Shown here: piece by piece, positions 1 through 12,314 of the stretch
Numbering within the stretch: the stretch's first letter is position 1
How the letters are laid out: the number at the start of each line of letters is the position of its first letter
Source of the DNA: Silene conica
Lineage: Eukaryota > Streptophyta > Magnoliopsida > Caryophyllales > Caryophyllaceae
NCBI GenBank assembly: GCA_029255685.2
Contig: CM055319.2
Location: forward strand, 12,944,747 to 13,008,746
Direction of reading: 5' to 3'
DNA length: 64,000 nt
The notes under the pieces: model-generated
Databases searched by the model: none
The model's input: the letters and a program-made list of their open reading frames with translations, nothing else
What the model was told of the DNA's origin: nothing
Translations under genes and position numbers: made by a program

Positions 1-819
1 TGTATTTTATCGGTAATAGTTTGTCCCTAATTCGCTGTAACCCTAATTTGATGATGATTTCGGATGTTATTTATAGTTTTAGGTTTTTTTTTTCTTATAT
101 GTGTTAGCATGATCATCAGATTGTGTCGCATTAAATTAATTTTCAATCAAATTTGTACATGTTTCAATTCTTGCTCAGTTATATGTGTTAGCATGATCAT
201 GATCATCAGATTGTGTCGCAGTAACATCAGATTAGGCTTAGGTTTTAGGTTCAAGAGTCAAAACTATGAATTGAACTTATTTACTCAGTTATTTTTAGTT
301 AATTAGGCTTAGGTTTTAGGTTCAAGAGTTAAAACTATGAATTGAACTTATTTAGTCAGTTATTTTTAGTTAATTAGGATTAGGTTTTAGGTTATCCGTG
401 CTGTGAACATGCATGGAATAAGGTTCAGCGAGCATCAAATAAGGTTGAGCCTGCATCAAAGGTTCTGTGCGCATGGAATAAGGTTTTGTCTGCACGAATG
501 TTTTGATGCTCAGTGAAGACTATGCATTGAACTCATTTGCATTGAAATTCATAGTTTATATGTTGCTTACAGTTTTGTTAGTTCTGCATTTTTGTTCTGA
601 TTGCAAAACTCATAATTTATATTGTTCAAGTACTTATTTACGTTACCCGTCCTGTGAACATGCATGGAGTAAGGTTGAGTGTGCGTCAAATAGGGTCCAA
701 TGTGCATCAAATAAGGTTCCCTTAGCGTAAGTTCGGCTTAGGTTTTAATGCGCCAAATTCTGCATTTGCTGAAATTAATACTTGTAGCCGTGTTAAAATC
801 ACTCAACGCATTTACAGAT
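1..819. repeat. MULE subterminal/leader region with short direct repeats
   Basis: No convincing coding exon. A block with ATTAGGCTTAGGTTTTAGG followed by AAAACTATGAATTGAACTT is repeated at about 229-300 and 301-370, with a third partial start at about 374. A shorter block containing GTGTTAGCATGATCAT is doubled at about 101 and 185. Words of the type AAGGTT, GCATCAAATAAGG and CATGCATGGAATAAGG recur at 405-490 and 655-735 and reappear in reverse orientation at 11100-11165, as expected of subterminal repeats in a MULE. Confidence 0.5.
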
Positions 820-3800
820 ATGAGGCGAAAAACTGTTGCAATGAAGAAAAAATCACCAGTCAAAAAATTACCAATACGAGGAGGTAGATCGGTGAAAGAT
901 TATTTCCCAACAAAACCAAGAAATCCAACCATAAATGATGCCGTTGATCAAAGTACGTTTAGTATGAAACTCTGTGTAGCTTCTTCACCTTTTTTCTATG
1001 TTGCCTTTCCATATTTTATTAAACATTGAGTTTCCATTGTTTCATGTTGACATGTTCAATTAACACTATATATGCATTAAACAAGCTGCCTCCCGGATAC
1101 TATTTACTTTCACAGGTACTTCTGCCAAGGGTGTTACACCAGAACAAAGACCTCGTCGAACAAGTCCACGTATCCAAGAAGCAGTAACCAAGGAATGACA
1201 TCAAATCTGCCTTCTACTGACAACAATGGTGAGCATTTACCTTTACTATTGCATGAAGTAGCTTCGTAGTTGGTTGCTACTCATATGTGCATGGAATTTT
1301 GATCACATTAGTAATTTTGTACTTATCTCTTATGCAGATAATCCTCCCTACACAAGCAGTATAGCAGTTGAAGCAGCAGACCAAATATCAAATCCTCAGC
1401 CTAGCAAGAACAAGCGAAAGGCTCCTGACAGCAGCAGTAATGTTGCTGCCAAACAAATGAGAAGCGGTAAAACAGCAGCAGGAGCAGACCCAATCCACCC
1501 ATGTCAACCTACCAAGAACAAGAGGAAGGCTCCCGACAGCAGTTATGTTCCTGCCAAAACAAGGGTTAGGTCTGATCAGTACAAGCCTCTGCTGACCCGT
1601 ATGAGTCCTTCGTTGATCACTAATCTGTTCAAGATGGACCCCTCTGAACAGCAAATTGAAGCCATCAAAAGTATGGGGTTCAGAGGTCTTTTGCAACTTC
1701 ACTCCGAAGAAATCAATGGCCATTTGGCCAGATGGATTGTCGAAAACTTTAACCCTTTCGACTGTTCATTGATGGACCACAAGTTGGTGATATCAGATGA
1801 GGATGTCCATGTTGCAACGGGACTTCCTATGGGAGGTATTGATGTTGTTCCAGCCGGGATGTTTTCTAAAGACAAAGAGTACACAGAGGCTGTGAAGCAT
1901 TATAGAGATCAATTCCCAACAGCCGATATTACGAAAAAAGAGCTCCTGGAAAAGATGATGGGGCAACGTGATGGCGGAGACGATTTCAAGAGGAATTTCC
2001 TCATCTATATCGTCAACGTCCTGTTGATGGGGGTAGTAGGTGATCATCCGAGCCCGAGAATCTTAAGCTGCATCTCAAATCTCGCTGATGTGCCTTCCAT
2101 GAATTGGTGCAAATTTGCACGGTCAAATATGATTGACAATGTCATGTCTTGGAAGGCGGCTATAGCTACGTCCCCTAAGGCTTATTTTAAGGGGCCGATT
2201 CTGATTTTCCAAATGATCTACCTGGATCGAGTCGTGTTCATGACGAGAACAGTGGCGAGATCATTTCCATTGTGGGCAAATTGGACGGATGAGAAGATCC
2301 GAGAAAGGGTGAAGTTGGAGAAGCATAAGGGGGGTGGCTTTGGTAAGGGGTCTGTTGAACCAGCATTTGTATATGCTGGACCAAGACTTGAGGCTCAACA
2401 CGAGCCTCAACCTCAACCTGAAAATGAACATCAGTCCCTCCCTCAAGACGAGCCTCAACCTCAAGCTGAAACAGATGTTGAAGCTGAACCGCTTGATGAT
2501 AAGAAAGAATCCATCAAGTATTTGGCGGAGACAGCTATTCGACTTGCAAATGCTTATGGTGATTTCACCAAAGCCGTTAAAAAAGATGAGTGTAAGGTTT
2601 CTGGTTTCCCAATTGTCGCCCAAATGTCAAATTTGGCAGAGTCCTTGTTTGAAGGCTTCTCCCTTTCACAGCAAAGTAGAGAATAAGGTGAAAGGGAAGG
2701 TGAAAAAGTTGCTACTGATGCTGCTGGATCAGGTGATCAGGTGGTGGATGATGACAATGACAATGAAATAAAGAAGAGAAAGGAGATGGGGGAAGTGGGG
2801 GAGGAGCTGAAGAAGGATAAGGGGGAAGAGGAGGAGCTGAAGAAGGATGAGGGGGCAGTGGAGGAGCTGCTGAATAAGGATGAAGGGGAGTTGAATCAGA
2901 GGGAATTCAATGGGCGTTCTGTAGATGATGAATTTTTAGCCGATCCGTCTGTCATGGCTAAATTAGAAGGACTCCTTAATGATGCATATGACCATGTCGG
3001 CAAAGTTTTTGAATCGCACCATGAAGATTTGAAGGAAAAAAAGGCAAAGGAAAAAGCGCTTCTCGAAGGACCATCTTTCAGCCTTTTTAGTGGTGATGAT
3101 GCATTGTATACCTCTAAAGAGTTCCTTCAGTCGAGGATGGAGGCCATGCATTTAAGTGTTCCCCATGCAAGCACATCAACTATGCCACCTATTATTCATG
3201 CAAGCACATCAGACCCAATATCGCCAATTCTGATTTCGTCTCAACTATCCTCTCAAGAACCATCTCCTGTTGTTATATCCTCTCAAGAAGCATTGGATTC
3301 GCCAGTAGAAGAGCCCCCAACTGACCCCACAGATTATACAATGGAGACTCGGCAGATGGCTGCTAAGAGATGTCTTGTCTTACCTGCTGAGACTGTGCAA
3401 GCTAAGAGGGTGCAACCTAAGAGGTCTGTTGAGGTCGCTGATGTTTACCGGTCGCCTTTCTTTATCAGGAATGTGGACATGGTTCGTGGGTTGATTCAGT
3501 TGGAAAGACTAGTGGGAGACTATGCATTTTCAAATGATTTAGTTGAAGAGTACGTATCATTCTTATATTTTTTAATCTGATTCAGCATATATGTATTATA
3601 TCTTATTTGTCTGACACTAATGTTTCATGCTTTCATATCTGTATAGGGAGGTTTTGTTTTGCCATGCGGGCAAGACTCTCACACGAAGTCATATGAAGAG
3701 TTTGCTTCTTGGTGGTCAAGTTCATCCAGATGTCATTTCTATATGGTGTGATCATTTGAATGAGCTAAACAAATACAGAAATCGTAAATCCCCCTGCCGT

Positions 3801-6230
3801 CTATTTCTAACAGATACAACTGACGTAAGTTTCTCATTTAAAGTTCTGTAATTGTTCAGACCTGTGAAATCATGAAGTAACCTTATAGATGCATTAAACA
3901 GCACTCTATATTCATTAAACAACATTGTACATGCATTAAATAAGAATCCAATTATTACATGATTGTTTCACTAATATGGGTCACCTAATGTACTGAACAG
4001 ATTGCAGCATTGGATCTCAACTTTGAAGACGTGAAGTTGGTAAGTCCTTGAAGATTCTTACATTACAGTGTGTAAACTGAGATGAAATGATCTAAACTGA
4101 AGACAAACAACAGATTACACAACATAAATTCATTGTTGTGTTTGTTTTCATTGTCGTCCAGGTTTTGATTCCTATTGTTACTCCCAAGCCACTTCTTTTC
4201 TGTTACTATGTTGACAAGAACGTGCTAGATGTGATGCACTTGATGTCTTCGTCAACTGACTATCATCGCCAAGTTAAACCTGTGGTATGTCTTCAAATCT
4301 TTTGGCAATAAAGTGAGTTATTTTCGTCTAATCTTTGTGAGAGATTATTTACAATACATTACTTTTCCTTTATCAGGTGAACTTGTTGCTTACGCTTGAA
4401 AGTAGGATTCCAAAACTGGCGGCTGCATGGCTTTTGACGCCTGCTTTGTATCTCCCGCACTGTGACATAGAAGTGGACTGTGATACTGGAATCTACCTCA
4501 TGCATCATATGGAGATGTACAACGGTGTTAAGGCACGCTTTGGTTCAAAGGTGGGCATGAAGGAAGTAAGTTTTTATCTGGTATTTCTAACTAAGTCTCA
4601 TTGCAGTAGTAGGCTAGTAGCGATGCAGATGCATTAATTAGCTTTTGTGGACACTGATGTTTATTTCTGTTGTTGATATTTTTCAGAGAGTTGATGTAAA
4701 ACGTTACATTGTGAAGGTTTGCAATGAAATTATAACTTGCCAACACAACTCTAAATCTGATGATGTGATTGCAGCAGCAAAGGCTTACAATCATGGCAGT
4801 CAGATTTGGTAAGCCTTGAAATTTTAACATTGTACTGTTTTCCGTTTTTCCTTTTTCTGTTTCCCCCGTTAATCAATGGGCTTTTATTTTCCCTTTTTCG
4901 CAGTAATCAAGTGCCACAAGTTGAAAGCACAGATTTACAGTTGATCAACTATATTAGGGAAAATGCGGGAGATAAACAGTATGTTCTAACTGACCATACA
5001 ACTTTTTTAAAACTTCTGTTTTTTATCCACTCTTTGTTGTTCTGTGGTTTCTAATTACGACATGTGCATCATCAGTGAGGTCGTTGTAGACACCGATTGG
5101 CTGCAAGTAACCAAAGAAGGGTTGCACACCTTGCTGCCTAGAAATTGGCTCATGGATATGGTTATTGATGTTGTTGGTGTTCATACAACGCTAGCAAACC
5201 CAAGTGTTGTGTATTTTCCAACAATAATAAGTGTATTCATCTTCCTTATTCAAACCCATCTGCTTGTTGTTTTGTTTTTGAAATTACAAAGAAGTTTGAT
5301 AGTTGAGTTGTTCTCAAATTTCAGGCAATTGTCCGTAAAAACGGGTTTCGAAGTCAGTACATCCGACTTTCCTATTTGCCCCGTGATCTAAGCACAGCCA
5401 AATGGGTAAATAAACATTCAGTTTTTTTTCAAGGCTTAATGTTTAATTCAGGCCATTCACTGCCGACTTATATCATTCTTGACTTTATAATATTTCAGGC
5501 TTTCTTTCCTTATTGTGTGGATAAAAATCATTGGTTTGCTTGTGTTACTGACTTCGAGAAAAGGATGAACTTCATACTTGACTCGAACCTGCCCAGGCGC
5601 CCTGATGTGAGACGTAAATTTTTAGTGGAGTAGGTATGATTTGTCTTGTATTGAGAACCCAGCCTGCCATTTAATTTGCCTCATTTAATGGCTTTTCTTG
5701 TACAATCACAATCACTCACTGTCTTATTTTTGTATAGCTCCTGCCTGCTGTGGACATCATCACAAGGAACTTTCCAAGTTACTCAAGGTTGTTGGAGATG
5801 AAAGATTTTAAGTGGGAGTTTGTGAATGTGCCTCGACAAGATAACGGGTATGCTTGTGGAGGTTATATGTTGAAGTGGCTCGAAAATTTGTCTAATCAAG
5901 CATCATGGACTGATAAGCGTTCTTACGAGGTATAAATTTGTCTTCCTACTTTTGTAAACATTATTCAATATATTTTATTTCAAGCCTTTCAATATTTGTT
6001 GTCAAATGAAATTTATATGTAGGATTTGGATGAATATTGTACGAGTATGATTGCACGTCTCATCAAATGGGATCTAAACAAGAAAAAGGTAAAAATCAAG
6101 ATCTTTCGAATGCCTAATTTAAATTTTGCCTAATTTTATTCTTCTTTTCATTAGTTTCTGTCTCAGGTGAATTTTACGTAACGGTATTTCCCCCCCTTTT
6201 TTTTTGTAGGATTATTTTCTAAACACTTGA
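820..6230 (+). pseudogene. ULP1-like (C48) cysteine protease gene of the MULE, broken
   Basis: Exons proposed from GT/AG sites and frame: 820-952, 1116 to about 1208, 1338-3549, 3647-3824, 4001-4039, 4162-4284, 4377-4565, 4687-4808, 4905-4978, 5076 to about 5221, 5325-5405, 5499-5633, 5738-5929, 6023-6088, 6210-6230. The long third exon encodes the plant-specific N-terminal domain and acidic, low-complexity linkers. The C-terminal exons encode a ULP1 fold with every catalytic landmark visible: WLMDMVID (entry strand), HWFACV (His), FILDSN (Asp), and VPRQDNGYACGGY (Gln and Cys). ULP1 proteases process or remove SUMO-like modifiers; the role of MULE copies is unknown. Lesions: in-frame TAA at 2684-2686, in-frame TAG at 5631-5633 directly before a splice donor, and a frame break near 1195. 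The splice junction after 5221 does not hold frame. Start at 820 is tentative (a 748 ATG is alternative). Confidence 0.75.
3647..4808 (+). other. Second, apparently catalytically dead ULP1-like domain inside the MULE gene
   Basis: Exons 3647-3824, 4001-4039, 4162-4284, 4377-4565 and 4687-4808 read as a ULP1-type domain preceding the intact-looking one. The segment VLIPIVTPKPLLFCYYVD matches the strand that normally carries the catalytic His-Trp, but has Pro-Leu there. VMHLMSS replaces the usual Leu-Asp-Ser. DCDTGIYLMHHMEMY resembles the catalytic Asp-Cys-Gly-Ile motif, yet Thr stands where Cys precedes Gly. This alignment is by eye. If right, the gene encodes tandem dead-plus-live protease domains. 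Confidence 0.4.
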
Positions 6231-6477
6231 GTCTAGTGATGTGCAAAGGGAGTGGCAGATGAGTTAATCCAATATTCGAAACCATCAAGTCTTGAGAGTG
6301 CATATTAGATTCTTGGTACACAATTTATTCTAGAATATTTAATACACTACCAAGTCTTGAGAGTGCATATTAGATTTTTTGTACATAACTGTACTAATTC
6401 TGAATGTATATTAGATTTTGGGAAAAAAAAAACATGTCACAAGGCAACGAAAATGATGAGATAAACGAATTTGAGTA

Positions 6478-7470
6478 GAAAAGCTCAAATATCTGTCTAC
6501 GTGCATTAAAAATTGTTCCACGTGCATGATATATCTGTATACGTGCATGAAATAAAGTCATTTATTCACACTACCCGTAACTTTTAATAATTAAGCAAAC
6601 AGGCCTATGAGCCCAATAAAAAAACTTAAGAAGGCCCACTAGTAACCATTAAGACCAGGAAGTGGGTTATCACATTGGACCACTACATAAAATCGAGTTG
6701 GTCCTACACTAGAGTTGGCCAATCTACGGGTCAAACTATGAGCCCAATAAAGTCATGACTTTATTTCATGCCTATGAGCCCAATAAAGTCACACTTTATA
6801 TAATTAAACAAACAGGCCTATGAGCCCAATTAAAAAAAGATAATAAGGCCCACTAGTAAACAAATACCAGGAAGTGGGTTATTACATTGGACCATTACAT
6901 GAAATATCTGTTCACGTGCATTAAAAATTGTTCCACGTGCATGATATGTCTGTCTACGTGCATGAAATAGAGTCATGTATTCACACTACCCGTAACTTTT
7001 AATAATTAAACAAACAGGCCTATGAGCCCAATAAAAAAAGTTAAGAAGGCCCACTAGTAACCATTAAGACCAGGAAGTGGGTTATCACATTGGACCACTA
7101 CATAAAATCGAGTTGGTCCTACACTAGAGTTGGCCAATCTACGGGTCAAACTATGAGCCCAATAAAGTCATGACTTTATTTCATGCCTATGAGCCCAATA
7201 AAGTCACACTTTATATAATTAAACAAACAGGCCTATGAGCCCAATTAAAAAAAGATAATAAGGCCCACTAGTAAACAAGAAGCATGCTATTTATTGAAGA
7301 TAATAAGGCCCAATTAAAAAAAAGATAATAAGGCCCACTAGTTATTACATTGGACCATTACATGAAATATCTGTCTACGTGCATTAAAAATTGTTCCACG
7401 TGCATGATATATCTGTCTACGTGCATGAAATAAACGTGACCAAAAGCATGCTATTTATTGAATATCACAG
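6478..7470. repeat. Tandem repeat with 416-bp period between the two MULE genes
   Basis: A block starting AAACAGGCCTATGAGCCCA at about 6597 recurs at about 7013 and runs almost unchanged for about 265 bases, including the GGTCCTACACTAGAGTTGGC segment. Both copies are preceded by a shorter module with GTGCATTAAAAATTGTTCC and several ACGTGCATG words at 6490-6560, 6905-6970 and 7370-7430. No gene is seen here; it is the 3' intergenic space of the convergent pair. Confidence 0.85.
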
Positions 7471-8022
7471 TTAGCTACCTAATCGACATTTACGTTTGTA
7501 TTGACTTTTTACGTTATCTAAATTTATTACTGCTTGCTTGCTTATATTTATTTACTGCTTACTTAAATTTATTACCTTGTTGATAAACATCTTAGCCATA
7601 AACAATGAAAACACACTCAAAGGGTGGGAAGGGTGGGAAGTTTTTGACTCTTTTTGCTGTCAACGGATGTCGAACTTTGATTTTTCCCGAGTGCAACTCC
7701 TCAGCTATGACCATCCAGGGTGACTGATCACTACCATCTCAAGATAGCGACAAGAGACGGCAGTGATCAATCACCGTGGATGGTCATGGCTGAGGAGTTG
7801 AACCCGGGAAAAATCAAAGTTCGACATCCGTTGACAGCAAAAAGAGTCAAAAACTTCCCACACTTCCCACACTTCGAGTGTGTTTTCATTATTTATAATG
7901 AAGAAGTTTATCCACAAGGTAATAAACTTAACCAAGCAGTAACTAAATATAAGCAAGCAGCAGTAATAAATTTAGATAACGTAAAAAGTCAATACAAACG
8001 TAAATGTCGATTAGATAGCTAA
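7471..8022. repeat. 550-bp near-perfect foldback between convergent MULE genes
   Basis: The left arm begins TTAGCTACCTAATCGACATT and the right arm ends with its complement (ATGTCGATTAGATAGCTAA). The arms pair through the whole length with scattered substitutions and short indels; the turn is at about 7735-7755. Open reading frames in either strand here are by-products of the palindrome. It may be a MITE inserted in the MULE or an inverted duplication of MULE sequence. Transcribed through, it would fold into a long hairpin and could feed small-RNA production. Confidence 0.85.
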
Positions 8023-8500
8023 GTTGCACACCTTGCTAAAATGTCGAAAGAAAATTAATTACAACCCTAAATAATTCTAATATATTAGTCATCCGAGAGT
8101 ACGAGACCGCCAATCCACGCTCCGAACAAAATTGTGACAGCCCTCTTTGTCCAAAACAGCTACTGGTAATATGGTCCTGCAAGACTTTAAAAAAGAAACT
8201 AGTTAAATGTTGAGCAACATCAAATGTCCCTCAAACTAATTTGACTATACTATCAAACCATAACAAGTCAACAATAATATCTCAAAGATGCATTCACTAG
8301 AAAGCAAAGTAATACAGAAGCAGAATTGCTGAAGTAAGTGAAACAGAAAGAGTTGGAGCAAATCCAGATGATTCCAGCACTTGTTTGAAAAACGGGGAGA
8401 TGAATCCAGAATGTAGTAATAACGAAGTGTAAGCTATTTTTTACCCAACAAATGAGACTAAAAAAAGAAGAATAGCTCGATCTATTTAGTCACTGCATAC

Positions 8501-11500
8501 CTATTGTGTCTGCTCATCCTCGGTTGTCCTTCGGTCACAATTCCTGCTGTCATGGTTCGCAATCTCCCCACATGCCCTGCATTTTCTTAGTGGTTTCTTC
8601 TTCACTTCCCCTGCTCGTTCTCTCTGTGAGATCAGCCTTTTCCCCGAACCTTTATTTTTGCACTGTCTTGGAGGCAAAACAGTAATTTCAGTGGGCCTGC
8701 TTGTTCCTAAAAGCATCCCAATTTCAGCATTCTTGTCCTTTCCCTTTGCACTACCAATATTGCTGCCACTTTCATCAGGCGCAATTTTGACCCTTTCCTT
8801 GAACTCACGCAAAATCCCAAGCAACTCATCACAATGCACCGGACTCTGTTCAACAAGTGCCACGCAACCAAACAACTCTGACCATAACTCTCCTACTTTG
8901 TTTTTCTGTACATCCATTGATGTACAGTCAGCAATCAACTGGCCATTAGGGCCGACGATTGGTTTGCAGGTTGCTAGTTTGCTCCACCGACTAAGTAGGA
9001 AGTCACTTGGAACTTTCCGAATTCCCCGATCTTTAAGGACACACAGAGCATGTCGACAAAGTATTCCATGTCGTTCAAACTTCTTGCAAGTGCACACTGT
9101 TGCAGAATCATCCTGACCAAAACCAACCTTATAAGTTTTCTTAGTGGCATGATCTATGATCTCTATGTATACAATTGGAAGGGCTGGATCTTTTTCTTTA
9201 TCCCCAGCACCACATGAGAAGCAAGCTGCTTCGACTTCCTTTTGAAACTCACGGAAGATTGTTGGAGTGTAGAATTCCGATGCATTCTTTTCTAGGGCTA
9301 CTTTAGTCAACAAGTGGGGGAATGAGTTCTTTGATTGTGCAATCAGTTTCGATTGAGTCCATCTTTGTGCATCCATCGCACTCTCAAACCTCATCCAAAA
9401 CTCAACTAGGGTTAAATTAGGATTAGTGAAGTTGCTGAAAAAGTGGTTTTCTGACTCGGACCTCGAGGTGTTCTCATCAGACCTCCTAAAAATAGGTCGC
9501 GGAAATAAGCTGGAATCCACCTATCTCTAATCTTAAACTTATCCGTAAGCCACACATTATCCGACAATCCATGAGCCTCAACTATTTCTGTCCATCTTTC
9601 CTCAAATTCAGCCGGTTCCAAATCGTCACTCCAGACACACCGGTTTATCTCTTTCAAAAACTCGGTATCTTTACAAACTAAAGGTCCTACTTTCTCAGGA
9701 AGTTTTTTTAAGATATGCCACATGCAATATCTATGTTGCACTTTTTCTCCCCATGCAATATTCATTCCTTCCTCTATACCCAAATCTTCATCCGTAATCA
9801 CACAAACGGGATGATGACCACCCATCGCCTCTACAAATCTAGTAAAAAGCCATGCAAATGATTCCTTACTCTCATTACTAAGAAGTCCAGCCCCAAATGT
9901 CACACACCTCTTATGATTATCCACCCCCGTGAAAGGTACAAAAATCATCCTATATTTATTTTTTCTAAAGGTGGTATCCAAAGAGGTCATGTCTCCAAAG
10001 ATCAAATAGTTTTTAATGTTAATAGGGTCAGCCCAAAATACGTGTGACAATCGACCTTTTTCATCAACCTCAAAATCAAAGTAAAATGAGGGACACATGT
10101 GTTTGGTCTTCATAAAATGCTCAATAAGCATTTGAGCATCCCCCTCAGACAAATAATTTTTGATATCTCTTGAAAAATTCTTAAAATCTTCCAATGACGC
10201 ACCCACATTCTTGTAACCCCTAATATACTCCTTAAATAACCTATAAGACTTAACTGGTCCAATGTTATTTTTGGAGTTATCAATTATCATTTTCTTGTGA
10301 AATATACTTAATTCCCTTGTTTGGGTCAAATGTACCATTGTTGTAGGTGTTTGTGGCATATGATTATGACCTTCATGAAAATCATAAATTTGGTATTTAC
10401 CAATATCAGGACCTTCATTCATAATTCGCTTAAACTTAATACAAGAATGACATTCTATCCTAGTCCTTTGCCTCCGGTGATTTTTCCCTTTGGGTTGACA
10501 TACTCCAGCCTTATTACAGACGCATTTCTTATGGGTAATGACACCATTTTTAGACTTTTGGGAGCTTAACCTAGTAACAAATCCACATTCTTTGGCATAT
10601 GTGTCATAAAACTCAACACCCAAGTCAAGCGTATCGAACAGCATACCAATAACAGGCTTAAGATGGATGACACACTCAAAAATCCGATTCGTGTTGCTTG
10701 AAGAACCTTCTGCTGCCTCCTCGTCCTCTGGCTGTGGCTGCTCTACAGGCTGCTCTACAGGCTGCTCTACTACGATACCTGCATATGTGGTGCAATTAAA
10801 GTAAGAAAGATGAAGGAGGTGCAAAAATATGAATTACACTCTCACAAAATAGTGTTAGTGCTGCTGGATAATCCAAGTACACTCCCCCCTGACCATAAAC
10901 ATTCTATTACATAACCACATCTGTAGAACATCACCATTCAAACCTCCAAAGCGAGAGTCTCTAAATACTTGTCTTACACATGCATGGAAAAGTGTTATAT
11001 GTGCATGGAATAAACTTCTACATGCATCAAATACGTAAAATCTTGTTCTCTAATAGACATTAAACAAAATAGACATCACTGTACTACTGCACAATAAACA
11101 TTGGCACCTTATTTGACGCAAACAGAACCTTATTTCGTGCACACTGATCCTTATTTCATGCATGTAAAGAGGACGGATATCCTCAAACCTAAGAATAATT
11201 GCCTAAAAAAACCTTAAAACATCAAGCAAGCAACTACCAGTTGGACTATTATCTCAGGTAGGTCCAAGCAATACAAATCATTAAAACCAAAAGATCATCA
11301 GACAACTAAGACAACCATGAAACTCAAAATTTAAGGATGAACAGAATTGTACCTTCAACAAATTCGAAAGTCACAACTTCAGGGTCACGTTCAACTGCTA
11401 GTGCAGATACTTCTGATAAAACTTCAACAATCAATCCTTCTTTTGTAATGACATTTGAAGAAGAGCAGTGGTCATTATTGCTATTATTGCTGCAACACGA

Positions 11501-12128
11501 AATGTCAAAAGTTAAATAAACAACAATCTAACAGTATACATTCTCTATTAAGCGAATTTGATACACAAAATCACAATTTGATGCGCCTCAACAGAAATTT
11601 GATGCACATAATATACAAAATGAGATGCACGTAAACAGTCTCCAGTGTCCAAATTTCAAGAAATTTATGTGATTTCTCAATTTCTGCAGCCCTAATATCT
11701 CAATTAAGCCAATCTCATTCACAAAATCGTACTTTGATGCACATACACATGTATTAGATGCACATAAACAGTCTCCAATTCCATGATTTCAACAAATTTA
11801 GGAAGTCGGTTAAATTCCCTAAGGCTAATTTCTAAGTGTCCCCAATTCAATTAACGAAACTCCCTAACCCTAATTGTATTCACGAAACTCCCTAATTTTT
11901 CAGTTTCCCCAATTAATACACGAAACTCCCTAACCCTAATTTCTCAGTTTCCCCAATTGAATTCACGAAACCCTAATTTCAGAAGCATAATTCATCAACC
12001 CAGAAAGTTAATCGATGAATCAAAACGATAATTCAGCCCTAATTCAACTAATTTAATCAACTAATTCAACTAGTTTTCGCAAAAAAATCACAAAAATCGA
12101 AACTTTACCTCGAATTAAAAGGCTCCAT
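8501..12128 (-). pseudogene. FAR1/FHY3-like MULE transposase (MURA class), one frameshift
   Basis: Three exons: 12109-12128 (MEPFNS), 11353-11489, and 10778-8501; all junctions have GT/AG and keep frame. Domains in order: FAR1-type DNA-binding zinc finger (VEFYDTYAKECGF to the HEGHNH motif), MULE transposase core (SLDTTFRKNKYRMIF; VCVITDEDLGI; HRYCMWHILKKLP), SWIM zinc finger (CTCKKFERHGILCRHALCVL) and a C-terminal zinc knuckle (CRACGEIANHDSRNC). The reading frame shifts near 9470: WIPAYFRDLFLGGLMRT is in one frame and SRSESENHFFSNF continues in another, consistent with loss of a single base in an otherwise well-kept sequence. MURA binds the TIRs and cuts; FAR1/FHY3 are its domesticated relatives in light signalling. 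The terminal-element context argues for a transposon copy rather than a host FAR1 gene. Confidence 0.85.
10830..11352. repeat. Intron of the transposase gene with inverted subterminal words
   Basis: This interval lies between proposed exons 2 and 3 of the minus-strand transposase. At 11100-11165 it carries CTTATTTGACGCA, CCTTATTTCGTGCACAC and CCTTATTTCATGCATG, which are reverse complements of the GCATCAAATAAGG / GCATGGAATAAGG words at 405-735. No other feature is seen. Confidence 0.5.
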
Positions 12129-12314
12129 TGATTGAAGCAACGTCGAAAGGTTAATTGTCGAATAATTTAGTGAGTAAATTTGATAGTCGAAGAATTAGAG
12201 TAATGGCGAAAGTTTTGATGGTCGAAGAATTAGGTTAATGGCGGAGGGTTTTCGTAGTCGAAGAGAGATAAAAAATGAGGAGAGAGAAAGTGAATTTGGG
12301 AAATGAGGAAGTTT

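Noticed and set aside
2334..2771. 145-codon plus-strand frame overlapping the ULP gene
   Set aside because: Out-of-frame shadow of the long third exon.
7538..8022. Three short frames that share nearly the same protein on opposite strands
   Set aside because: Direct consequence of the foldback 7471-8022.
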